A stretch of 64,000 bases of DNA, taken from NCBI RefSeq assembly GCF_009830105.1, contig NZ_WURB01000017.1, positions 1 through 64,000 of the forward strand. The letters run 5' to 3'. Below are positions 52,036-60,651 of the stretch, piece after piece. The notes under the pieces were generated by a model. It had not been told where the DNA came from, made no database searches, and worked only from the letters and a program-made list of their open reading frames with translations. This DNA is from Microvirga makkahensis. GTDB lineage: Bacteria; Pseudomonadota; Alphaproteobacteria; Rhizobiales; Beijerinckiaceae. The position numbers and the translations under genes are program-made. Positions within the stretch are counted from its first letter, which is position 1. Each line of letters begins with the position of its first letter.

Positions 52036-53703
52036 TCACCGGTATGCGGGATCTTTGCAGGTGTTGGCCTCCGAGAACACGGCCGGCTGTCGCTCGAGCC
52101 CCCACACCCACTCGCCCGCTCGCTCCGGGTGGGCTTGGAAGTGGGCATTGCGCTCGACAAAGTAACGGTCGATCGCCGCCTTGGCCTCCTCCGCAGACGG
52201 GTAGTTGCTGTTGTGGATGACGGCACGCGCCATGCCGCTGAAGACGGCTTCAATGACATTCAGAAACGGAGCACAGGATGGCAGCGGCACAGCCTTGATC
52301 TGCGGTCCGCCCCTAACCTGAGCGTCGGCATTGTGCTGCGCCAGCCAGTCCCTGAGCTGGTTCGACGTATGCCAGGAAGCCGCGTCCCAGGACAGGTAAA
52401 GCTGACGGCAGGCGGCATACTTCGTGACGAGGATCTCTGTCAGCCGGATCATCTCGGCCGTGTTCTTTCTTTCGCTGTAGACATAAGTGACCTGGTTCTT
52501 CGACAACTCCAGGGCCGCCGTGAGGATCAGCGTGCCGCGCGCCTTCTGCCGTGCGGGGACGGTTCGTACCGTACCAGGGGGTGTCAGGGCTCTGCCGCCC
52601 TGCCGCCGCACAATGAACGGCCCGAACTCATCGATCGAGAAGAAGGCTTCGTCAGCTTGCAGTGATGCGAGGGTTGAGCGCAGGGTCCGAACCTTCTCAG
52701 AGTAGTCCGGGTCTGTCGATGTGAGCACCTTACGAGCTTTGCGCCAGCGCCAGCCTGCCTGGTGTGTGATCTTGCGGATCGTATCCCGACACACAGGGCT
52801 CCCTTTCTCTGCGAGAGCGTGCTGCAACGTGCCCATGGTCCAGGCCGTCCGATTGATGCCGTAGTTGAGTGGCGGCTCATGGAGGATCGTGAAGATAAGA
52901 CTCTTTAGTGACTCGCTATCAACCTTCCTGCGGGGTGGGGCCCGGGGTGCAAACAGGGCTGATGCGCCGCCCCGGCCATAAGCCTGACAGTAGCTGCGGT
53001 ACGTCTTCTTCTCGATGCCGAGAAAGGCGCAGATCGCAGTCGACGGCCAGCCGCGTAAGCTGCCGAGGACCACCAGCGCCCGATTGCGTGTGTGGCGGTC
53101 CCCGTCATGAAGCCGGCCCAGCAGCACGTCGAGGTTCGGCACCTGGCCCAGTTCCCGCCGCAGGTCGGCTGCTGGCATCCTGTGTTGCAGAAGCTGACGC
53201 AACCACGTGAAGGCAGCCTGCCGCGTCACCTCCTTGTGCGTCTTGCGAACTCTGGACGATGCAAGGTTCTGCCGTTCGTTCGCTCGACACTGTCGGGCCA
53301 CACGCATCAGAAGGTTGACGGCGGATTGTTTGTCCAAGCCTCGGATCTCATCATAGGCGGCTTCCCACAGCATGCGATCGGTCGGCTTGAGCGATCTGAT
53401 GTAGTTTCGGACGGTGTCGTACCCTCCGTTGAAGCCCTGCTGGCGAATGTGCCTGTAGATCTCGCGGTAGGATGAACTTGGATGTTCCGCGCTCGACGCC
53501 ATCTGCCGGATTGTCTGCAAGTATGGTCCCAGTTTGGGAAAGACCCGCTCTCGCGGGCCATAGGGCACCGGCTGCCGCTCGCGCAGCATCTTGCGCACCG
53601 TATTCATGCTGATGCCAGTCTCGCGCGCGACCTGGCTGCGCAAGGCCCCTTCGACCAGAACCCGGTATCGGATCCGCGCCCATTGCTCAGGGTCGCTGTA
53701 CAT
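52036..53703 (-). CDS. IS630-like DDE transposase with extended N-terminus
   Basis: A 555-residue protein from ATG 53703. The C-terminal third is an IS630/Tc1-type DDE domain: D in FFSIDEFGPFIVRRQGG, D in YLSWDAASWHTSNQL and E in LNVIEAVFSGMARAVIHNSN. The middle has a second helix-turn-helix (SLRGWPSTAICAFLGIEKKT) and the GINRTAW block before the DDE domain. The first 100 residues carry an IS21-like helix-turn-helix (GALRSQVARETGISMNTVRK), which makes it longer than usual IS630 transposases (about 350). The coding frame is intact. Flanking inverted repeats and the TA duplication could not be fixed by eye. Confidence 0.85.
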   Translation of the reverse strand: MYSDPEQWARIRYRVLVEGALRSQVARETGISMNTVRKMLRERQPVPYGPRERVFPKLGPYLQTIRQMASSAEHPSSSYREIYRHIRQQGFNGGYDTVRNYIRSLKPTDRMLWEAAYDEIRGLDKQSAVNLLMRVARQCRANERQNLASSRVRKTHKEVTRQAAFTWLRQLLQHRMPAADLRRELGQVPNLDVLLGRLHDGDRHTRNRALVVLGSLRGWPSTAICAFLGIEKKTYRSYCQAYGRGGASALFAPRAPPRRKVDSESLKSLIFTILHEPPLNYGINRTAWTMGTLQHALAEKGSPVCRDTIRKITHQAGWRWRKARKVLTSTDPDYSEKVRTLRSTLASLQADEAFFSIDEFGPFIVRRQGGRALTPPGTVRTVPARQKARGTLILTAALELSKNQVTYVYSERKNTAEMIRLTEILVTKYAACRQLYLSWDAASWHTSNQLRDWLAQHNADAQVRGGPQIKAVPLPSCAPFLNVIEAVFSGMARAVIHNSNYPSAEEAKAAIDRYFVERNAHFQAHPERAGEWVWGLERQPAVFSEANTCKDPAYR

Positions 53704-54061
53704 GAGGTGACCTCACGCGCGATGGTGCTCGCTCACGGAGCAATTGTAACAGAATTCAGACAAGAAGTGAATTCTGCGCGGCCGGGCCGCCGCACGCATT
53801 CCGCTGCTAACAACCTCCCGTGGAATGGTCCGTGGTTTTGACCAGAGCTAGGAGGCCTGGCAGTGACTCTCGGGTCAAGCGCTGAGTTTCGCTCACTGGG
53901 AAACCCCTCGTCTTTTCAGAAGGTCCGATTTGAGTTGCTGAAGCGGACCTGCGGCCACATTGACCTGTCGGGGCGACAATCCTACGGAATCTTTGGTACG
54001 GGCAGCGAATCTGCCTGTTCTGGTACCGAACCGGCTGAACGCATTTGCAGAGGACCGCCTC
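53704..54061. other. Intergenic region right of the IS630-like transposase
   Basis: 358 bases that probably include the right terminus of the element and the leader of the LLM gene. No gene is recognised. Confidence 0.4.
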
Positions 54062-55078
54062 ATGAAGAAGATTGGCTTTCTCTCGTTCGGGCACTGGTCG
54101 CCCTCACCGCAGTCACAGACACGGTCAGCCCGTGATGCTCTCCTCCAGTCCATCGATCTTGCCGTGGCGGCCGAAGAGCTTGGCGCAGACGGCGCCTACT
54201 TCCGCGTCCACCACTTCGCGCGCCAGCTCGCTTCGCCCTTCCCGCTGCTGGCGGCCATCGGCGCGAGGACAAGCCGCATCGAGATCGGTACAGCCGTTAT
54301 CGACATGCGCTACGAGAACCCTCTCTACATGGCTGAGGATGCCGGCGCGGCCGATCTGATCAGCGGCGGGCGCATTCAGCTCGGAATCAGCCGCGGTTCG
54401 CCTGAGCAGGTGATCGATGGCTGGCGCTATTTTGGCTACGCGCCCGAGGAGGGCAAAAGCGACGCCGACATGGCCCGCCATCATGCAGAGGTGTTTCTCA
54501 ACGTCCTCGAGGGCGAGGGCTTTGCTGAGCCGAACCCACGCCCGATGTTTCCCAACCCGCCCGGCCTGCTGCGCCCCGAGCCGCATTCGGAAGGTCTTCG
54601 CGAGCGCATCTGGTGGGGGGCTGCCTCCAATGCGACTGCCGTATGGGCGGCGCAGCGGGGCATGAACCTCCAGAGTTCCACCCTGAAAGAAGACGAGACG
54701 GGCGAGCCTTTCCACATCCAGCAGGCAAAGCAGATCCGCCGCTATAGGGAAGCATGGAAAGAGGCGGGGCATGCCCGCGAGCCCCGCATCTCGGTTTCGC
54801 GCTCGATCTTCGCGCTCGTGAACGACCGCGACCGCGCTTATTTCGGGCACGGCAAGGACAGCGACCAGATCGGCGTCCTCGACAACATGCGCGCGATCTT
54901 CGGCCGTTCCTACGCTGGAGAGCCGGACCAGCTCGTGAACGAACTCAAGGCGGATGAGGCGGTTGCAGAGGCTGATACGCTGCTTCTGACCGTGCCGAAC
55001 CAGCTCGGCGTCGCCTACAATGTCCATATCATCGAGACGATCCTGAAGCATGTGGCTCCCGCACTGGGATGGCGATGA
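54062..55078 (+). CDS. LLM class flavin-dependent oxidoreductase
   Basis: A 338-residue luciferase-like monooxygenase. ATG 54062 has AGAGGA seven bases upstream; longer in-frame starts enter non-family sequence. Blocks: KKIGFLSFGHW, SIDLAVAAEELGADGAYFRVHHF, LLAAIGARTSRIEIGTAVIDMRY, NPLYMAEDAGAADLISGGR and LQLGISRGSPEQVIDGW (the first residues here read IQLGIS). These proteins use FMN or F420 to oxidise a wide range of small molecules; the alkanal monooxygenase-like subgroup fits best. It stands alone between the transposase and an integrase relic. Confidence 0.9.
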   Translation: MKKIGFLSFGHWSPSPQSQTRSARDALLQSIDLAVAAEELGADGAYFRVHHFARQLASPFPLLAAIGARTSRIEIGTAVIDMRYENPLYMAEDAGAADLISGGRIQLGISRGSPEQVIDGWRYFGYAPEEGKSDADMARHHAEVFLNVLEGEGFAEPNPRPMFPNPPGLLRPEPHSEGLRERIWWGAASNATAVWAAQRGMNLQSSTLKEDETGEPFHIQQAKQIRRYREAWKEAGHAREPRISVSRSIFALVNDRDRAYFGHGKDSDQIGVLDNMRAIFGRSYAGEPDQLVNELKADEAVAEADTLLLTVPNQLGVAYNVHIIETILKHVAPALGWR

Positions 55079-55298
55079 CGATCGGCCCGTGGTTCAGCCG
55101 CTCCAACAAATCGTCGTGATCTTGAGGCCAACCGCCCGGATGTCTCCATTTGGATCAGAGCAGGAGATTGGCGAAAGGAAAGGAACGTCTGGCCAACTCT
55201 GGTAAGCTAACGAAGATTCTAAGGGGCGCCGGATCTGATCTCCTGTTGGCTGGTACGGCCATGTTTCATGGCGGGGGCTTCTCTTCAGGAGAACTGCA

Positions 55299-55930
55299 AT
55301 GCAAGACAGGATCGCGGAGCATCCTCTCCGCACCACAACACCTTGGAACCGCGGCAAGCTGATTGGACCCAAGCCGCCTCTGAAGGTCAAGGAGATCTGG
55401 TTCATTCGGGTCAGGCTCTAAGTCGCCAACTGCATCCGGTATTTGGCCCTGTTCAACCTCGCTCTCGACAGCAAGCTGCGCGTCTGTGACCTGGTCGCGA
55501 TCCGGGTCGATATGTGGCGCCCAATGGGCGGGTGCGATCTCGAGCAACCATCATGTAGCGGAAGACGGGCCGTCTCGTTCAGTTCGAAATCACGGAGCAT
55601 ACCCGCGAAGCTGTCGGGCGCTGGCTCGAGAAGAAAGAGTTGCACAAGGGCGAGCCACTCTTTCCCAGCCGTGTCGATCGGCGAAGGTCTATGACAACAC
55701 GCCAGTACGCCCGTCTACTTGGAGCCTAGCTTCGCTCAATCGAGCTCGATCCCTTAGCCTACGGCACCCATTCCCTGCGACGGACCAAGGCTTCGATGAT
55801 CTATCGGAAAACCGGCAATCTCCGGGCCGTCCAGCTTCTGTTCGGCCACACCAAGATCGAGAGTACTGTTCGGCATCTCGGGATCGACGTCGACGACGCC
55901 CTTCTGATTGCAGACCAAGTTGAGATCTAA
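55299..55930 (+). pseudogene. Tyrosine recombinase relic, copy 2 (nearly whole gene)
   Basis: From ATG 55299 (AGGAG upstream) the reading RIAEHPLRTTTPWNRGKLIG, then KPPLKVKEIWFIRVRL, is the family N-terminus. TAA follows RVRL, then YLALFNLALDSKLRVCDLV, a frame change near 55510, TAG after RATIM, RKTGRLVQFEITEHTREAVG, TAG after ARLLGA, and finally HSLRRTKASMIYRKTGNLRA, LLFGHTKIESTVRHLGIDVD and TAA 55928-55930. Three stops and one frameshift show a dead gene. The catalytic His and Tyr regions resemble the intact family better than copy 1 does. It is the parent-like version of the relic at 42725. Confidence 0.85.
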
Positions 55931-55935
55931 GTGCC

Positions 55936-55962
55936 TGAGGCGGCTCCCGACGAGCCGCCTCA
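55936..55962 (+). terminator. 11-bp hairpin after integrase relic, copy 2
   Basis: TGAGGCGGCTC and GAGCCGCCTCA flank a 5-base loop. It is equivalent to the hairpin at 43094-43117. Confidence 0.65.
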
Positions 55963-55983
55963 CAGCCTGCGCCTGCTACGAGA

Positions 55984-56050
55984 CAAGGTCCGGATGTGAG
56001 ACTCAAGCAGCCACAGGACAAACGACGGGCGCGTGCCAAAACTCGACCTT
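55984..56050. repeat. Dispersed repeat linked to integrase relics, copy 2
   Basis: AAGGTCCGGATGTGAGACTC, then CAAGCAGCCACAGG and GGGCGCGTGCC. It aligns with 43136-43200 at the same distance from its integrase relic and hairpin. Confidence 0.65.
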
Positions 56051-56098
56051 CATCAGGAGGCCTCAAAGGCCCGAGTCTTGAAATCGCTTGGCTTTATG

Positions 56099-58723
56099 TC
56101 ACTTGCTATCAGATGACCACGTCTTTGCCCGCGCTGCGATGAACTGCGGCACATCTTGCGCAGGCATCGGGCGCCCTACGTGATATCCTTGTACCAAGGC
56201 GCAGCCCTGCTCCCGAAGAAGGGTCATCTGTGCGGCGGTCTCGACGCCTTCCGCAACCACCTTGATGCCAAGGCTTTGACCCAGGCCAAGAACAGCCCGG
56301 ACAATCGCGGCATCTCCCGCGTCCGTTTCCAGTTTGCTCACGAATGAGCGGTCGATCTTGATCACGTCCACCGGGAACCGCTTCAGGTGTGCCAGCGACG
56401 CATAGCCAGTGCCAAAATCATCAAGGGCAATCGTCACCCCGGCCGCGCTCAAAGTGCGAAGCGCACGTTCGACCGTGTCGGCGCTGGAATCGAGGAGGAC
56501 ACTTTCCGTCACCTCAACCTCGAGGCAACTCGTCGGCACGCCGGCCCAGCCCAATTCCTCAAGCACCCGCTCGGCATAGTCACCGCGACGGAGCTCGACC
56601 GCCGCAGCGTTGATGGCAACCCGGCCGACGTCTAGCCCAGCTTCGAGCCAGCCGCCTATATCCCGGAACACCCGAATGCGCATGCGCTCGCCAATCGCAA
56701 TGCCCAGACCTGGATCATCAAAGGCGGGCGCAATCGCCCCCGGAGATTGGATTCCACGCCTGGGGTGGCGCCAGCGCAGAAGAGCTTCGAAGCCGCCCAG
56801 CGCGCCCGAGGCCGGCGCCACCTTGGGCTGGTAGAAGGGTTCGATCCAGCCGAACGTCACCGCCTTGCCAGCGATTTCCAGGGCCGAGGCCGTCCGCTGC
56901 GCCGCCTCACGCATGGCCGGATTGAACATCGTGAACGTGCCGCGTCCGCGGACCTTGCCGTGGTAGAGGGCAAGGTCCGCCTGCTTCAGAAGTTGCTCCG
57001 CCGTCATGCCGGACCCGGCGGCACAAGTGGCACCAATGCTGATGCGGAACTCAAGCGTGCTGCCATGGTGCCTGAGAGGCTCCTGCATCTGGGCCATAAC
57101 TGCCTTGGCCGTCGTGGCAACCTGAGTCTCGTCCGCTACCTCAGGAAGGAGGATGGCGAATTCATCCCCACCCAGACGAGCGACCGTATCGGTGGCCCCG
57201 ACCGCGCTACGCAGCCGCATGCCGAGGGCCTGTAAGAGGGTATCCCCGACATCGTGTCCAAATCGGTCGTTTGTCTTCTTGAGATGATCCATGTCGATCA
57301 GCAACAGACCGACCATCCTATGGGAACGGGCGGCCTCGGCGACCGTCTGCCGAAGCCGTTCGTGAAAGAGCCGGCGATTGGGCAAGCCGGTTAGATCGTC
57401 GTGATAGGCGGCGTGGCGAAGGTGCTCCTTGGCGAGTTTCCTATCATGAATATCCTCGACAGTACCGTACCAGCGCAGAACGGCACCATCCTGATTCCGC
57501 CGGGCTGCGGCCCGTGCACGACACCAGCGGTAGCTCCCGTCCGCCAGGCGGATACGGTATTCCGTATCGAATGGCTCGCCACTCATGACAGAGTGCTGCC
57601 AGCACTCCTGCGCCGGTGCCACGTCGTCAGGGTGCAATGCGCTCTGCCACCCCGAACCCAGCGCCCGTTCGACCGGTACGCCTGTGTGCTCATACCATCG
57701 GGAGGAGGTGTCGAGGATGTTGCCCTGGGGATCCGCCGTCCAGGGGATCTGGGGATTCAATTCGACCGAGTGGCGGTAATGTTCCTCGCTCTCGCGGAGT
57801 GTCGCCTCATTCTGCTGGCGCTCGATCGCCAGAGCCGCCAGGTGCCGAACGGCATCGATGCGAGCCATTTCACTTTCGGTGGGGGCACGTCGCTCACCGT
57901 GGTAAAAGGCAAAGGTACCCAGCACCTCGCCGGAGCGCGTCAGAACAGGCTTGGACCAGCAGGCCTGCAAGCCATGGAACAGCGCCACATCACGCCAGTC
58001 TGCCCAGAGCGGATCGGAGGCAATATCGGTGACGATCACATTCCGGCATTCGGCGGCAGCGGTCCCGCACGAGCCCACGCCAGGTCCGACAGGTAAGCCA
58101 TCGATGGCAGCGTTGTAGGGTGCCGGAAGGCTCGGTGCCGCTCCGTGGCAAAGCACCTGCCGCTCCCTGTCCAGCAACAGAATGGAGCAGCGGGCAGCGG
58201 GGATCTGCTCCTCGGCCAGACGGCAGAGCGCTTCCAGAACCTCGTGAAGGGGACGATCGGCGGCGATCATTTCCAACACGCGGGTATGCCCCTGATGGAT
58301 CAGTTCAGCTTGCTTCCGGTCTTGGATATCTTCGATGATGCCGTACCAGCGCGCAATCGCGCCGGTCTGATCCCGCTGGGCTCCTGCCCGGGCCCGGAAC
58401 CAGCGATAGCTGCCATCGGCCACCCTGATCCGGTACTCGCACTGATAGGACTCACCCGTGGACAGGGTCTTGCGCCTTGTCTCCATAACCCGCGCCACAT
58501 CGTCCGGGTGAACAAGCCTGATCCAGCCGCTCCCGAGTAACTCCTCATAGGGGATGTCCAGCAGGTCGGTCCAACCCGGACCGACATGGATGATCCTGCC
58601 CTTCCCGTCCGACGTCCAGGGGATCTGCTGGCTGAGTTCGACCGCGTGGCGATAGAGCGTTTCATCCACCTCTAAACCTAGATCGCGAGACAGATCGCTG
58701 GCAGTGGTAGCGTGATTGTCCAT
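56099..58723 (-). CDS. PAS-GAF-PAS-GGDEF-EAL cyclic-di-GMP protein
   Basis: An 874-residue cytoplasmic signalling protein. Domains in order: PAS about 25-140 (VHPDDVARVMETRR, DGSYRWFRARAG), GAF about 150-300 (RCSILLLDRERQVL, ACWSKPVL), a second PAS about 305-420, GGDEF about 430-590 with the active motif RLGGDEFAIL, and EAL about 605-860 with GGFEALLRWRH, EVTESVLL, DDFGTGYASL, KIDRSFV and VAEGVET. Both catalytic motifs look intact, so it could make and degrade cyclic-di-GMP. No membrane segment is seen. The start is uncertain: ATG 58723 or ATG 58768, neither with a strong binding site. Confidence 0.93.
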   Translation of the reverse strand: MDNHATTASDLSRDLGLEVDETLYRHAVELSQQIPWTSDGKGRIIHVGPGWTDLLDIPYEELLGSGWIRLVHPDDVARVMETRRKTLSTGESYQCEYRIRVADGSYRWFRARAGAQRDQTGAIARWYGIIEDIQDRKQAELIHQGHTRVLEMIAADRPLHEVLEALCRLAEEQIPAARCSILLLDRERQVLCHGAAPSLPAPYNAAIDGLPVGPGVGSCGTAAAECRNVIVTDIASDPLWADWRDVALFHGLQACWSKPVLTRSGEVLGTFAFYHGERRAPTESEMARIDAVRHLAALAIERQQNEATLRESEEHYRHSVELNPQIPWTADPQGNILDTSSRWYEHTGVPVERALGSGWQSALHPDDVAPAQECWQHSVMSGEPFDTEYRIRLADGSYRWCRARAAARRNQDGAVLRWYGTVEDIHDRKLAKEHLRHAAYHDDLTGLPNRRLFHERLRQTVAEAARSHRMVGLLLIDMDHLKKTNDRFGHDVGDTLLQALGMRLRSAVGATDTVARLGGDEFAILLPEVADETQVATTAKAVMAQMQEPLRHHGSTLEFRISIGATCAAGSGMTAEQLLKQADLALYHGKVRGRGTFTMFNPAMREAAQRTASALEIAGKAVTFGWIEPFYQPKVAPASGALGGFEALLRWRHPRRGIQSPGAIAPAFDDPGLGIAIGERMRIRVFRDIGGWLEAGLDVGRVAINAAAVELRRGDYAERVLEELGWAGVPTSCLEVEVTESVLLDSSADTVERALRTLSAAGVTIALDDFGTGYASLAHLKRFPVDVIKIDRSFVSKLETDAGDAAIVRAVLGLGQSLGIKVVAEGVETAAQMTLLREQGCALVQGYHVGRPMPAQDVPQFIAARAKTWSSDSK

Positions 58724-59129
58724 TCCATGTTGTCTTTGTCGATTGAGGCTCCGAGCAGTGGGGATCATTTTTGAACCACAGCATCGGGACTGTCGATTAG
58801 GGTATTCGGCCTAATCTTTCGCTTCGATAGAACAATACACTTGCACCACCACACCATTCCGCTGCCGTTGCTGGGAGAACATCGGGTCGGGCTGGTCCCT
58901 TATTGAGTTTGCCCCGGCAACCCTTTGTTCGCGCCCGAGATCTTTAACTACCTAGCATTGACCGAGATCAATCCAGTGCGCCACATGCGATGCTAGAAGA
59001 TCCGCCAATCGCATTAACGTGTGTGAAGGCATAGCGTGTGTACGGCTATAAGCTTAACCCTTCGTGGAAGAGTACTTCAGTTGTATGATTGAGCGGTCAT
59101 GATGTTACGGTCGCTCGCGAGAGCGTGTG
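58724..59129. other. Intergenic region, relatively AT-rich
   Basis: 406 bases between divergent genes; no gene, repeat or hairpin of note. It should hold the promoter of the cyclic-di-GMP gene. Confidence 0.4.
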
Positions 59130-59363
59130 ATGATTGACGACGAAGTGGAGGCCGTTGCCAGAGCCATTGCCCGATCACGGTGCTCTACCTTTCCCAAGAG
59201 CTCGGAACCCGACATCAGCGCAGTATCGGAACAGCATCGGGACCTGGCTCGGCTGGCCATTGCCACGCTTGAGCAGCATCGAGCGGCAAAAGACAAGAGC
59301 AACAATCAGTTGGTCTCCAAGGAGCCGGATCAGACACCCGTAAGTTGCCCCGGCCTGGATTGA
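59130..59363 (+). CDS. Small protein with DEVEAVA module
   Basis: A 77-residue frame from ATG 59130 (GTG 59127 also possible). It opens MIDDEVEAVARAIARSRC and has a second helix EQHRDLARLAIATLEQHRA. The same layout (DEIEAVAQAF, then FRRDARAAIEALNGHR) forms the N-terminus of the PAS protein starting at 59508. It therefore looks like a stand-alone version of that module. No function is known. The polar C-terminus lacks structure cues. Confidence 0.45.
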   Translation: MIDDEVEAVARAIARSRCSTFPKSSEPDISAVSEQHRDLARLAIATLEQHRAAKDKSNNQLVSKEPDQTPVSCPGLD

Positions 59364-59396
59364 AAGCAAGGCGATCTATCGTATGGGCACGGCACG

Positions 59397-59422
59397 GGAA
59401 CTTTTCGATCAAACTATGGGTT
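59397..59422 (+). promoter_or_regulatory. Possible EcfG-type promoter
   Basis: GGAAC (59397-59401) and GTT (59420-59422) are separated by 18 bases, which fits GGAAC-N17-NGTT. It lies 85 bases before ATG 59508, farther than at the other candidate sites. Confidence 0.3.
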
Positions 59423-59507
59423 CACAATCCCAAAGACCCACCTATTTCTAGGAAAGAACTGCTCGCTCAGATGCAGTCTGTTGCGTTTGCGTGTCTGGAG
59501 GCTGAGC

Positions 59508-60110
59508 ATGGCCAAGGATGAGATCGAGGCGGTGGCCCAAGCCTTCTACTATTCCCTGGAAGGCGCACGGGACTGGGAGCGTGAGCCTGAGCTGCTCAAG
59601 GAGCGGTTCCGGCGGGATGCTCGTGCCGCCATTGAGGCGCTCAATGGGCACCGGGATACTGTCACCTCACGCGACATCCCCCCTCTCGCCGTGCCAGGAG
59701 AGCTTGGCAACGCGCGGGAACTCCTCATGAACTCCCAGGAGGTCAGCGTACTGCCCGTCCCCGGGTTCCGAGCTTTCAGGACCGTTCTACGAGGTGCCGA
59801 TCACACCTTTGAGGTCGCCAACGATCCCTATTTTGGGCTTGTCGGCCACCGGGAGCTTCTCGGGCGACCGGTCCGGGAGGCGCTCCCGGAGCTGAGGGGA
59901 CAGGGCTATTACGAGTTGCTGGATCATGTGTACCAAACCAGAAAGGCGTTCGTTGGCCGCATGATGCGGATCATGGTCCAGCCCAAGCCAAGTGCCCCGC
60001 TTGAGGAGCACATCATCGATTTTGTCTACCGTCCCATTGAGAATGCATCGGGGCAGGTCACGGGCCTGTTCGTCGAGGGCTATGACCGGACCGAGTGGGC
60101 GCGGGCGTAG
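59508..60110 (+). CDS. PAS domain protein with N-terminal DEIEAVA module
   Basis: A 200-residue protein; ATG 59508 has GGAGG six bases upstream. Residues 1-50 form the DEIEAVAQAFYYSLEGARDW helical module. Residues 85-200 form a PAS-4-like sensor domain (DHTFEVANDPYFGLVGHREL, LGRPVREALPELRGQGYYEL, VDFVYRPIEN read here as IDFVYRPIEN). There is no output domain, so it could be a single-domain sensor or a partner for a histidine kinase elsewhere. It lies near, and divergent from, the cyclic-di-GMP protein. Confidence 0.75.
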   Translation: MAKDEIEAVAQAFYYSLEGARDWEREPELLKERFRRDARAAIEALNGHRDTVTSRDIPPLAVPGELGNARELLMNSQEVSVLPVPGFRAFRTVLRGADHTFEVANDPYFGLVGHRELLGRPVREALPELRGQGYYELLDHVYQTRKAFVGRMMRIMVQPKPSAPLEEHIIDFVYRPIENASGQVTGLFVEGYDRTEWARA

Positions 60111-60651
60111 ATGCAGGGCATCAGTGAGGCAGGTGTTTCCGTCCTGATTCTATGAGGACCTCCATGGCCTCCACGCAATGTGATGACCTTTTCCTATGAG
60201 ACGCTTCGGCCCCAGAGGACATGAACTGTCGAGAGATGGCCTCGGAAAGCCTTTCCTCGGGCTAAAAAACCTCAAAGACGCCAAGTACGTCTTTTAGGTC
60301 TTGCGGCTCCTGCTGAAATGATGGGACTCAAGGGGCGGTCTCCTTGGCTTCCTTCGAAGAAAGTACGCTCATGGGTTCTTTAAAGAGCCGTTTCGGGTCA
60401 CAAGGCGATGACGCGTGCCACACAGAAACGTCCGATGTTCCCTGCGTCAGCAGACGTTCGGTCTACTTCGGCTCGGTGCCATACCCGGACGTTCCCGTCG
60501 CAAGCTCGTGTTCCGGCTAGGCTGACAGGCACCTGCCGATCCTGGTAAGCAAGGTACAGGTGGTTTCGGCTGCATCACAGGTCAGGAGGTGAACCCGGTG
60601 AGAGCCTGAGCAGGCCCGCCCTGTCCTGAACCCGCGGCAGCTTAGCTGGGA
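60111..60651. other. Intergenic region with a diverged dispersed repeat
   Basis: 541 bases between convergent genes. Only short frames are present. The segment 60395-60475 is a diverged copy of the intergenic repeat. No gene is recognised. Confidence 0.45.
60395..60475. repeat. Degenerate intergenic repeat, copy D
   Basis: Contains TTTCGGGTCACAAGG, GCGTGCC, GAAACGTCCGATG and CAGCAGACGTTCGGTC. It is partly shared with copies A, B and C and with the integrase-linked repeat (GCGTGCC). Confidence 0.4.

Noticed and set aside
54125..55051. 308-codon minus-strand frame opposite the LLM oxidoreductase
   Set aside because: The LLM frame has full family conservation and a good ribosome binding site.
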